Shown piece after piece: positions 18,946 to 25,950 of a DNA stretch of 64,000 nucleotides (position 1 is the stretch's first letter; every line of letters starts with the position of its first letter). The DNA is from JAIOSM01 sp023143455. GTDB lineage: Bacteria; Desulfobacterota; Desulfobacteria; Desulfobacterales; Desulfobacteraceae. Position numbers and translations under genes: made by a program. The DNA is taken from assembly GCA_030632885.1 (NCBI GenBank), contig DAOVTW010000009.1:1-64000 (forward strand), written 5' to 3'. The notes under the pieces were generated by a model. It saw only the letters and a program-made list of their open reading frames with translations, had not been told where the DNA came from and ran no database searches.

Positions 18946-19719
18946 TCAGATCCCTAGGGCTTGTTTAAATAATTTCACCCTGTTTCTTGGTACGATGAGT
19001 TCTGTTTTGTTTTCATCGGTCATTGTTAAATAGTATTTACCATGGAACCATGGAGATAATTCTTTAATATGGTTAAAGTTTAAAATGGTATTTCGATGAC
19101 TTCTAAAAAAAGCATTGGAATCAAGGTATTGTTGAAGTCTATCTAAGGTATGTATACCATAAAGAGTATAGATTTTATCTTTTGTATGCATGGATATTTT
19201 TTTATTCATATATTTGCAGAAAATAATATCTTCGGGATTCAAAAGAAGCAGTCTTCCTTTGTACTCAACCGAGACCTTTTTTATTCTTTTTAGGCCATCG
19301 GTTTTTTTTATTAAATTTTTAAGTTCTCTTTGTATCAATTGATCATTTTTTAAATTTAAAACATCTTTTACGCGGTTTAAACTTTTTTCAAGCCTGCTTT
19401 GGGAAAAAGGTTTCATGATATAATCAATGGCATTTTTTTCAAATGCTTTTACCGCATACTGATCATATGCTGTGACAAAGACCACAAGGGGAGGTGTTTC
19501 CATTTTTTTAATTTCAGAAATTACTTCAAAACCGCTTTTCTCTGGCATCTGTATATCAAGAAAAATAAAATGGGGCTGATTCTTTTTTATTGATTTGACT
19601 GCTTTTGATGCAGAGTCTACCTGATCCAGGATATTAATCTCATTATATTCTGATAAAAGATAGGCAAGCTCATCTCTTGCAGGCTGTTCATCATCAATAA
19701 TAATACAGTTAATTTTCAT
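18946..19719 (-). CDS. LytTR-family response regulator
   Basis: A 257-residue regulator with an N-terminal receiver domain (IIDDEQPARDEL; phospho-Asp in FIFLDIQMPEKSG near residue 55; the conserved Lys in YIMKPF near 103). The C-terminal LytTR DNA-binding domain follows (VEYKGRLLLLNPEDIIFC, FFRSHRNTILNFNHI). It precedes the LytS-type kinase gene and is clearly cotranscribed with it. Likely targets are its own operon and the neighbouring TRAP genes, but no direct-repeat binding site could be identified confidently. Confidence 0.92.
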   Translation of the reverse strand: MKINCIIIDDEQPARDELAYLLSEYNEINILDQVDSASKAVKSIKKNQPHFIFLDIQMPEKSGFEVISEIKKMETPPLVVFVTAYDQYAVKAFEKNAIDYIMKPFSQSRLEKSLNRVKDVLNLKNDQLIQRELKNLIKKTDGLKRIKKVSVEYKGRLLLLNPEDIIFCKYMNKKISMHTKDKIYTLYGIHTLDRLQQYLDSNAFFRSHRNTILNFNHIKELSPWFHGKYYLTMTDENKTELIVPRNRVKLFKQALGI

Positions 19720-19853
19720 CCCACTATTCTTTTTAATTAAAAATATACATACAGATTAAAGCAGTATTTTTTTAAAATTACAAGTTTATCCTTATTGATA
19801 AAGAGTTGGATCATAATAACTTAAGAGTTAATGAACTAGGCTTATGTATACTA

Positions 19854-20042
19854 ACCTTGTTCCGATTTAAGGTCAGGACATCTTTCATTAGCGGTTTGAA
19901 CATTCTGAAAGTTCTAAATTCCCTTTGCTAAACAGCAAGAACTCGGACATAAATGTCCTCAGACAGCTTGCTGTTCTTAACGGTCATTAAAAACTTTTAG
20001 CAGAACAACAAACAAATGCTAATGAAAGACATCCTGACCTGC
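19854..20042 (-). repeat. Palindromic repeat R3, homologous to R1
   Basis: Starts ACCTTGTTCCGATTTAAGG, like R1. The outer arms GGTCAGGACATCTTTCATTAGC and GCTAATGAAAGACATCCTGACC pair nearly perfectly. On the - strand the core is AACAGCAAG, the loop CTGTCTGAGGACAT...GTCCGAG, then CTTGCTGTT. The tip GGACAT-TT-ATGTCC is itself a hairpin. R1 lacks this tip. R3 lies 58 bp beyond the end of a - strand pseudogene and in the same core orientation. Confidence 0.82.
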
Positions 20043-20104
20043 AATAAGTAGATTAATCAACCAGGATTACCAGATCATTGAAAAGTTTGATATTTCAATA
20101 AGTT

Positions 20105-20470
20105 CTATAAATGACTTGTACCATAAATGCCACTTGTACTTATATATAAAAAATCACTACTTTTATCCCAGGCAAAAGATGATACATCCACTGCCCAAGC
20201 TTTTTCTTGCCAAAATCTTTTATGGTTTCTCCAAATATCACCAAAGCCTGCTTGGTATAGAACAACTCCTAAATGAGTACCCGCTGCATCATCATTAAAA
20301 AGCATTACTGCAAAGGGGCCATTTGGCTATAAATGTAAGCCATGCTTGCAAAATTTTGGAGATGCCTGTGTTAGATATTTTTTTGAAGTTTTATTCATAG
20401 AAAAAGATGTTGTAAAACTTAGAAATACTATTATAAGTATTGATAAGATTGAAAGAAATTTATTGTTCAT
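20105..20470 (-). pseudogene. Secreted-protein gene with an in-frame amber stop
   Basis: Starting at ATG 20470, a signal peptide (MNNKFLSILSILIIVFLSF, then TTSFS) and a mature part are encoded. Codon 48 is TAG (20327-20329), and the same frame then continues for 73 codons to a TAG at 20105-20107. Features after the stop include FNDDAAGTHLGVVLYQAGFG and a Trp-rich stretch. I do not recognise the family. It could be a real pseudogene, a sequencing error, or a read-through gene. It is enclosed by R3 and R4. Confidence 0.7.
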
Positions 20471-20595
20471 TATGGCCCTTGAATAAAAATGTTTTTATAA
20501 TTTATGCTACTTCACGACATTTATTATAAATAAATCTCTATCGAAGGATATGTGCTTTGGTCAATTGGTTTGATTGATTATCAAAGTGTCACTGT

Positions 20596-20794
20596 ATCCA
20601 GTGGAGGTTTGGTTGGCTTTTGTGCGTTGATTTTTGGATTTTTTGTTACAGGTTCTTAATGAAGCGGAACGATCGAACAGCAAATTGTTTGAGGGTGTAT
20701 TGTCCCGAGTTTTTGCTGTTTAGTGGAGCGAATTTAGAACCTGTCAAAATTTCCAAACGAACGCACAAAAGCCAACCTGACCGCAACGGGTTAT
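20596..20794 (+). repeat. Palindromic repeat R4, near-identical to R2
   Basis: 199 bp, ATCCAGTGGAGG to CCGCAACGGGTTAT, with the same nested stems as R2. The outer arms GGCTTTTGTGCGTT and AACGCACAAAAGCC pair perfectly here; in R2 two of these pairs are G-U. It ends one base before the queC stop codon (- strand), so it forms the 3' flank of the queC transcript and the right edge of the island. Confidence 0.88.
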
Positions 20795-20795
20795 A

Positions 20796-21500
20796 TTAAT
20801 GTTTTTGATAAAGAGTTGGGTCTTTTACCCCTGCTTCTTGAAAACCCTTTTTCCTTTGCTGACAAGAATCACACCCACCGCATGCTCTACCTTCTATGTC
20901 AGGATCATAACAACTGAGCGTCAGTGAATAATCAAGGCCTAACAAGCCTCCTTTTTTTATAATCCCAGCTTTTGAAAGATTAATTAAAGGAGTTTGTATT
21001 TTTATTGTTGTTTCCCCTGTTACACCGGTTTTGGTAGCAAGGTTTGCCATTTTTTCAAAAGCGCTGATATATTCCTTACGACAATCAGGATATCCACTGT
21101 AATCCATAACATTGACACCAATAAATATTGTGTCTGTCACCAATACTTCTGCCCAGGCAAGTGCATATGAAAGAAAGATTGTATTCCTAGCAGGCACATA
21201 GGTAATTGGAATTTCATTTTTTAAAGGGTTCTCTATATTTTGGTTTTTAGGGACTTTAATATCATCTGTTAAAGCAGACCCCCCAATTTTTCCAAGATCA
21301 ACATTAACAACAAAATGCTGCTCAACCTTAAAAAAGGAAGCAATATTTTTTGCAGCTTTAAGCTCAGCCACATTACGCTGTCCATAATTAAAACTTAGAC
21401 AATATATTTTATATCCTTCATGGTGGGCAATTGCTGTTACTGTTGAGGAATCAAGCCCCCCGCTTAAGAGAACCACAGCTTTTTTATCTGATTTGGACAT
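20796..21500 (-). CDS. queC: 7-cyano-7-deazaguanine synthase
   Basis: A 234-residue PP-loop ATPase that converts 7-carboxy-7-deazaguanine to preQ0 in queuosine synthesis. The N-terminal SGGLDSSTV loop (about residues 14-22) binds ATP. YVPARNTIFLSYAL and the C-terminal zinc site (SCYDPDIEGRACGGCDSCQQR, four Cys) are family hallmarks. It is the last gene of a queD-queE-queC operon, three bases after queE. Confidence 0.96.
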   Translation of the reverse strand: MSKSDKKAVVLLSGGLDSSTVTAIAHHEGYKIYCLSFNYGQRNVAELKAAKNIASFFKVEQHFVVNVDLGKIGGSALTDDIKVPKNQNIENPLKNEIPITYVPARNTIFLSYALAWAEVLVTDTIFIGVNVMDYSGYPDCRKEYISAFEKMANLATKTGVTGETTIKIQTPLINLSKAGIIKKGGLLGLDYSLTLSCYDPDIEGRACGGCDSCQQRKKGFQEAGVKDPTLYQKH

Positions 21501-21503
21501 GGT

Positions 21504-22148
21504 TTATACTCCTCTTTTGTCTTTATCCCAGATCAATTTATGCATCTGTAATGACAGTCGAACATTAAGTCTGTCATCAATAATCCAGCCTGCAAGTGTT
21601 TCAGGCTTAATACTGCTGAAAACTGGTGAGAAATGAATTTTTTCAAGAACCACATCAAATTTTTCTTTGATTATAAAAGCTTTAGCAAATTCATAATCCT
21701 CTCTTGTTCCAATTACAAATTTTAATTCGTCTTCCGAAGTTAAATATTTGAGGTTTTCTTTTAAATTATTATGATTTTCTTTGCTGGAAGGGCATTTAAT
21801 GTCCATAATTTTAATGCAATCAACAGGAATATTTTTAATGCTTATACTACCATTTGTTTCTAAAAGCACTTTGTATTTTTTTTTGATTAGTTCAGAGATG
21901 AAATCAATAGTACTGGTTTGGAGCAATGGTTCTCCACCAGTGATTTCAACAAGATTACAATTATAGGATTTGATTCTTTTTATGATATCATCTAAATCCA
22001 TTGGAAATGATTCAGTTTTTGCATAAAGAGTATCGCAATAAGTACAGTTTAGATTACAGCCGGAGAGTCTTATAAAAACACATGGCAAACCTGCATATGT
22101 AGATTCTCCCTGAAGACTGAAAAAAATCTCACAAATATCAAGCTGCAA
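21504..22148 (-). CDS. queE: 7-carboxy-7-deazaguanine synthase
   Basis: A 214-residue radical SAM enzyme that turns 6-carboxytetrahydropterin into 7-carboxy-7-deazaguanine. FFSLQGESTYAGLPCVFIR is followed by the cluster motif CNLNCTYCDT near residue 31 and the SAM-binding EITGGEPLLQ. The CxxxCxxC spacing is the standard one. The start codon immediately follows the queD stop codon. Confidence 0.96.
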   Translation of the reverse strand: MQLDICEIFFSLQGESTYAGLPCVFIRLSGCNLNCTYCDTLYAKTESFPMDLDDIIKRIKSYNCNLVEITGGEPLLQTSTIDFISELIKKKYKVLLETNGSISIKNIPVDCIKIMDIKCPSSKENHNNLKENLKYLTSEDELKFVIGTREDYEFAKAFIIKEKFDVVLEKIHFSPVFSSIKPETLAGWIIDDRLNVRLSLQMHKLIWDKDKRGV

Positions 22149-22529
22149 CTATTCCTCCCAGTAGGTTGCACCACAACCAGGGCTTTCAAGCACTTTAACT
22201 TTAGAAACTTTTGAATGTTCAGTTTTATAATGTCTTTCAAGTTCTTTAAAAAGGAATTTTGCAATATTCTCTGAAGTCGCATTAATGCTTCCAAACTCTA
22301 CAAGCTTGTTCAAATCTGTATGGTCGAATTTTTTTAAAATATTTTTCAAAGTCGACCTTACATCTCTGAAGTCAATTGCTATTCCGAGTTTATTTAGTTT
22401 TGTGCATTGAATATATGCTTCAATTATCCAGTTATGCCCATGCATTCTTGAACAATTGCCATCGTAACCTCTTAAAGCGTGAGCCGCTGAAAAATGATCT
22501 TTTACATATATTTCATATATTTGAGCCAT
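22149..22529 (-). CDS. queD: 6-carboxytetrahydropterin synthase
   Basis: A 126-residue member of the 6-pyruvoyltetrahydropterin synthase fold. It converts dihydroneopterin triphosphate to 6-carboxytetrahydropterin, the first committed step before QueE. Zinc-binding histidines are in FSAAHAL and MHGHNW (about residues 15 and 30). The ESPGCGATYWEE end carries the conserved Glu. It is first of the que operon and sits just after the tRNA terminator on the same strand. Confidence 0.95.
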   Translation of the reverse strand: MAQIYEIYVKDHFSAAHALRGYDGNCSRMHGHNWIIEAYIQCTKLNKLGIAIDFRDVRSTLKNILKKFDHTDLNKLVEFGSINATSENIAKFLFKELERHYKTEHSKVSKVKVLESPGCGATYWEE

Positions 22530-22586
22530 AAGTTCACCTATAGATTTTTTTAAAAATTATAGCACAATATAAATTATTAAGCAAAA

Positions 22587-22610
22587 AAGCCCCTTTTTGT
22601 AAAGGGGCTT
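22587..22610 (-). terminator. Rho-independent terminator of the tRNA gene
   Basis: AAGCCCCTTT and AAAGGGGCTT form a perfect 10-bp stem with a four-base loop. On the - strand it is followed by a T6 run. It lies just after the tRNA 3' end and upstream of queD. Confidence 0.9.
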
Positions 22611-22619
22611 ATAATTTGT

Positions 22620-22696
22620 TGGTAGCGACGCAGGGATTTGAACCCCGGACTCTGCGGATATGAGCCGCATGCTCTAACCAACTGAGCTACGTCGCC
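22620..22696 (-). tRNA. tRNA with anticodon CAT (Met or Ile2)
   Basis: A 77-nt cloverleaf on the - strand with acceptor GGCGACG/CGTCGCT, D arm GCTCAGTTGGTTAGAGC, anticodon stem TGCGG/CCGCA with loop CTCATAT, T arm with GGTTCAAATCC, and an encoded CCA end. The first acceptor pair is G-T rather than G-C. The anticodon CAT fits elongator Met, or Ile2 if C34 is modified to lysidine; sequence alone does not decide. The lack of a C1-A72 mismatch argues against the initiator. Confidence 0.93.
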
Positions 22697-22769
22697 AAAA
22701 AAACAAAAATTTATAACATTCATATATTTTAAAGTCAATAAATATTTTAGATATACAAATTAATACAAA

Positions 22770-22807
22770 TGGGTTCTTAGGAAACAAGGCTGTTTCTAAA
22801 GAACCCA
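22770..22807 (-). terminator. Terminator-like hairpin after the zinc-ribbon protein gene
   Basis: TGGGTTCTTAGGAAACA pairs with TGTTTCTAAAGAACCCA around an AGGC loop, with one internal mismatch region. It lies 27 bp after the stop codon of the - strand gene upstream. The following T-run is weak, so termination may be partial. Confidence 0.65.
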
Positions 22808-22833
22808 TAATAGTTGGTTTTAATAGTTTACAG

Positions 22834-24429
22834 TTAATTCATTCTTTTAAATGAATTAACTGTAACAGTATAATTTTCTAATTCATCGGGTAGATTTGAA
22901 AAAACCACCATAAAAGGTACTGACTCATTGGCTTTAATGTTAAGGTTTGCACCCTGTTCTCCATCTTTTCTCAGAAGAAGTGTGTTTATAGCTGAAATAC
23001 TTGATGTTGACAACTGTCCTTCAGGAATCTTATTGCCACAGAATACTTTTTTCTTTTTTGCAACAACCCCACCTTTTGCAATAAGCGTTCCTTCAATTTC
23101 GATATTATTTAAGGGCAATTTTGATTCGTTTGTTATTTTTCCTGTGATTACAAAAAGTTGTCCACTTGATTCATTGGTGACATATCTGCCGTTCAGACTC
23201 TGATTGTCTATGGTTGCCCATACAGGTATTTCATCCATGTCAGAAAAATTTAACAGGTTTTTAAGAACTGAAAAATTTATTTTTGACAGGTCAAAGCTTT
23301 TGGTAAACCCATCTGTTAGTTTAAATGACCCATATCCTACTCCAAGAAGCATTAGAATTGTAACAAGGACTTTAAGTAATTTTCCGGATTTTTTCTTGGA
23401 TTTTTTCGTCTTTTTGTCAGAGACTTCACCATCTTCATATTCTTCATCAATGATATCATCATCTTCATATTCCTGATCATCTTCGTCAAATTCTTCTATT
23501 TCATAGTCGCCATCATCCTCAAATTCTTTTTCAACAAAGTCATCGTCTTCAATAACATCCGTGCCATCATCTATTTCCAATTCCACGGATTCATATTCAT
23601 CGTCGTCTTCGAATTCGTTTATTTCTTCTGGAACAACAATATCTTCTTTTACTTCAATGGATGCAGTTATTTCTTGTTTTTGATCAAAATCTTCTTCATC
23701 ATAGATTGACAGTTCAAGGTCTTCTTCTTGCTCAACTTCATCTGGGTCAGCAGAAGGTTCATCTAATTTCAAGTCATCTTCGATTTCAAAGCCTTCTTCA
23801 TCAAGCTCAAATTCAAATTCAAAGTCTTCGTCATCAGCACTTGAGCTTTCAGCTGCCACAGGATCAGGTTCAAGGTCTGGTAGCTCTATCTCAGGCTCAG
23901 TGGAATCTTTTTTTAGATCAGATTCTGTGTCAAGTTCAAGGTCTTCTCCTTGATCCAGATTTAGATTTATACCTGTACTAAGATCCATATCATCCGCATC
24001 ACTGACGTCGCTATCAGTATCAAACTCCATGTCCTCATCAAAAGTTATACCTGTATCCATACCAGGCATGTTATTATCCAAATTTATTCCACCATCATCA
24101 AGTCCTGTGTCATCATCACCAAGGTCTATTCCATCTGCATCAATGTCCTCATCTTCTTCTTCAACATCCAGCTCAAGGCCATCATCATCTTCCTCAGGTG
24201 AAGTCTTTTGAAAACCTCCTACACCACCTGGTCCAAGTTCCTCTTCACTGTCAAAATAACCTTGAGGAGCGGATGAAACTTGTGCGGGCCCTGTTATTCC
24301 TAAAACTTGAGGAGGATATGCAGTAAAGATATTTTTACATGCACAACATCTGACTTGTGAACCTGTTTCCATTAAAAGAGATTCATCTAATCTGAATTTG
24401 GTTGAACATTCTTTACAGATGATAATCAT
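22834..24429 (-). CDS. MJ0042-type zinc-ribbon / DUF3426 membrane protein with long acidic region
   Basis: A 531-residue protein. An N-terminal zinc ribbon (CKECSTKFRLDESLL...CCACK, residues 5-33) matches the MJ0042 motif. Residues about 60-345 are an extremely Asp/Glu-rich, low-complexity tract. A Lys-rich stop and one membrane segment (KLLKVLVTILMLLGVGYG, about 355-372) follow, then a DUF3426-like C-terminal domain on the far side of the membrane with ITGKITNESKLPLNNIEIEG. The function is unknown; similar proteins occur widely in Desulfobacterota and Myxococcota. It precedes the tRNA on the same strand and follows hpt. Confidence 0.82.
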   Translation of the reverse strand: MIIICKECSTKFRLDESLLMETGSQVRCCACKNIFTAYPPQVLGITGPAQVSSAPQGYFDSEEELGPGGVGGFQKTSPEEDDDGLELDVEEEDEDIDADGIDLGDDDTGLDDGGINLDNNMPGMDTGITFDEDMEFDTDSDVSDADDMDLSTGINLNLDQGEDLELDTESDLKKDSTEPEIELPDLEPDPVAAESSSADDEDFEFEFELDEEGFEIEDDLKLDEPSADPDEVEQEEDLELSIYDEEDFDQKQEITASIEVKEDIVVPEEINEFEDDDEYESVELEIDDGTDVIEDDDFVEKEFEDDGDYEIEEFDEDDQEYEDDDIIDEEYEDGEVSDKKTKKSKKKSGKLLKVLVTILMLLGVGYGSFKLTDGFTKSFDLSKINFSVLKNLLNFSDMDEIPVWATIDNQSLNGRYVTNESSGQLFVITGKITNESKLPLNNIEIEGTLIAKGGVVAKKKKVFCGNKIPEGQLSTSSISAINTLLLRKDGEQGANLNIKANESVPFMVVFSNLPDELENYTVTVNSFKRMN

Positions 24430-24445
24430 GGACTACCCCTTATAT

Positions 24446-24961
24446 CTATAATTTCAAATCATATAGTGCAGATAAGTTTCTATATTTCTCATTATAATCA
24501 AGTCCATACCCTACAATAAAACCTTTTTCAAGGGAAAAACCAGAATACGTCACATTAATATCTACTTCACGCCGCTCATGTTTGTCAATAAGAGAACAAA
24601 TTTTTATTGAGCTTGGATTGAAGGAATCAAAATAATCAATCAAGGCAGATATTGTATTTCCTGTGTCAACAATATCTTCAATAAGCAATACGTCTTTGTT
24701 TTCAATATCAATAGTAATATTTTTTGTTAGTATAACATTTTCCGTGGTGGATGTCCCCTTATAACTATCCGCTGTGATAAAATCTATTTCATGGTCAATT
24801 GAGATTTTTCTTGAAAGATCAGCAAGAAATATAAAAGAGCCCTTTAAAATACCAATAAGCACAAGGCTTTTATTTCTATAATCTTTAGAAATTTTAAAGC
24901 CAGTTTCGCTAATTCTTTTTTTGATTTCATTTTCTGAAATTATTGGAATAAGTTCAGTCAT
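24446..24961 (-). CDS. hpt: Hypoxanthine phosphoribosyltransferase
   Basis: A 171-residue purine salvage enzyme. The PRPP-binding motif VLLIEDIVDTGNTIS (about residues 94-108) with its two acidic residues is diagnostic. An LVLIGILKGSFIFLADL segment precedes it, and VGYGLDYNEKYRNL ends the fold. It converts hypoxanthine and guanine to IMP and GMP. It lies between the DnaJ-family gene (7 bp upstream) and the zinc-ribbon gene (16 bp downstream), so all three are probably one transcript. Confidence 0.94.
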   Translation of the reverse strand: MTELIPIISENEIKKRISETGFKISKDYRNKSLVLIGILKGSFIFLADLSRKISIDHEIDFITADSYKGTSTTENVILTKNITIDIENKDVLLIEDIVDTGNTISALIDYFDSFNPSSIKICSLIDKHERREVDINVTYSGFSLEKGFIVGYGLDYNEKYRNLSALYDLKL

Positions 24962-24968
24962 ACAATAC

Positions 24969-25868
24969 TTATAACCCGGTTTGTACTAATTTTTCAATAA
25001 GATTCTTTTGTTCAGCATTAAGTTTTTTTGGCATATTGATATAAATAATCACAAAAAGGTCTCCCACTTTACTACCTTTCATATATGGAATGCCTAGTCC
25101 TGCAAGCCTCATCTTTGCTTTGTGCCTTGTGCCAGCAGGGATATTTAGGCTGATGGTTTTACCAAGAGGAGTTATTACATCTACTTTTGTTCCAAGTATG
25201 CTTTCGGTAAGTTTTATCTCTTTTTTTGTAAATATATCATTACCGTCTATCTCATAACCAATGGGCTGTATGGGGTTTGATGTAATGTAAAGGTCACCGT
25301 TTGCGCCACCATGAGGGCTTGGTTGACCTTTATCAGCAAGCCTGATTTTTTTTCCTTTTATCATGCCTTTAGGGATTTTAACTGAAATGGTTTTAACAGA
25401 ACCGCCTTGGCTAATATTTAAATTTTTGCTTACCCCGGTCATGATTTCATCTAAAGTTAGCGGGATTAAATGTTCAAGGTCCTGTCCTTTCGGTGGAGCA
25501 GTATTACGTTGGCGACCACCTCCGCCAAAACCATTGCCAAATATGTTTCCAAATCCACCTGCAGTACCACCTCCGCCAAAACCAAATTCTCTTAAAATAT
25601 CTCCCATGTTGGAGTTCCTGAAAATATCTTCCTGGGAATATCGTTGCTGAAAATTTTCAGATCCAAAAGTATCAAATTGGTTGCGTTTTTTAGGATCACT
25701 TAATACTGCGTAGGCTTCACTTATTTCTTTAAACTTTGTTTCAAGTGTTTTGTCGCCCTTTGTTTTATCTGGATGATACTTTAAAGCAAGCTTCCTGTAT
25801 GCTTTTTTTATTTCTGGGTCCGATGCTTTTTTGTCAACACCAAGTGTTTTATAGTAATCGGCTGCCAT
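24969..25868 (-). CDS. cbpA: DnaJ-family co-chaperone of CbpA type
   Basis: A 299-residue type II J-protein. The J domain (residues 1-70) contains the HPD triad in LKYHPDKTKGD. A Gly/Phe-rich linker (FGGGGTAGGFGNIFGNG, about 95-120) and C-terminal substrate-binding domains (LTLDEIMTGVSKNLNI, DLYITSNPIQP) follow. The cysteine zinc-finger region of true DnaJ is absent. It stimulates DnaK ATPase activity. The gene symbol is by type, not by proven orthology. Confidence 0.9.
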   Translation of the reverse strand: MAADYYKTLGVDKKASDPEIKKAYRKLALKYHPDKTKGDKTLETKFKEISEAYAVLSDPKKRNQFDTFGSENFQQRYSQEDIFRNSNMGDILREFGFGGGGTAGGFGNIFGNGFGGGGRQRNTAPPKGQDLEHLIPLTLDEIMTGVSKNLNISQGGSVKTISVKIPKGMIKGKKIRLADKGQPSPHGGANGDLYITSNPIQPIGYEIDGNDIFTKKEIKLTESILGTKVDVITPLGKTISLNIPAGTRHKAKMRLAGLGIPYMKGSKVGDLFVIIYINMPKKLNAEQKNLIEKLVQTGL

Positions 25869-25950
25869 TATTTATAAGTTCCTTTATATATTATAATAAA
25901 TATTTATTAAAGTTTTCAATACCTAAATAATAATAAGTGATTGAATAGTG

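Noticed and set aside
22620..22696. Initiator tRNA-fMet
   Set aside because: The first acceptor pair is G-T and the anticodon stem lacks the three G-C pairs typical of the initiator.
23661..23981. Gln/Leu-rich open frame opposite the zinc-ribbon protein gene
   Set aside because: It is the complement of the repetitive GAA/GAT codons of the acidic tract and has no ribosome binding site.
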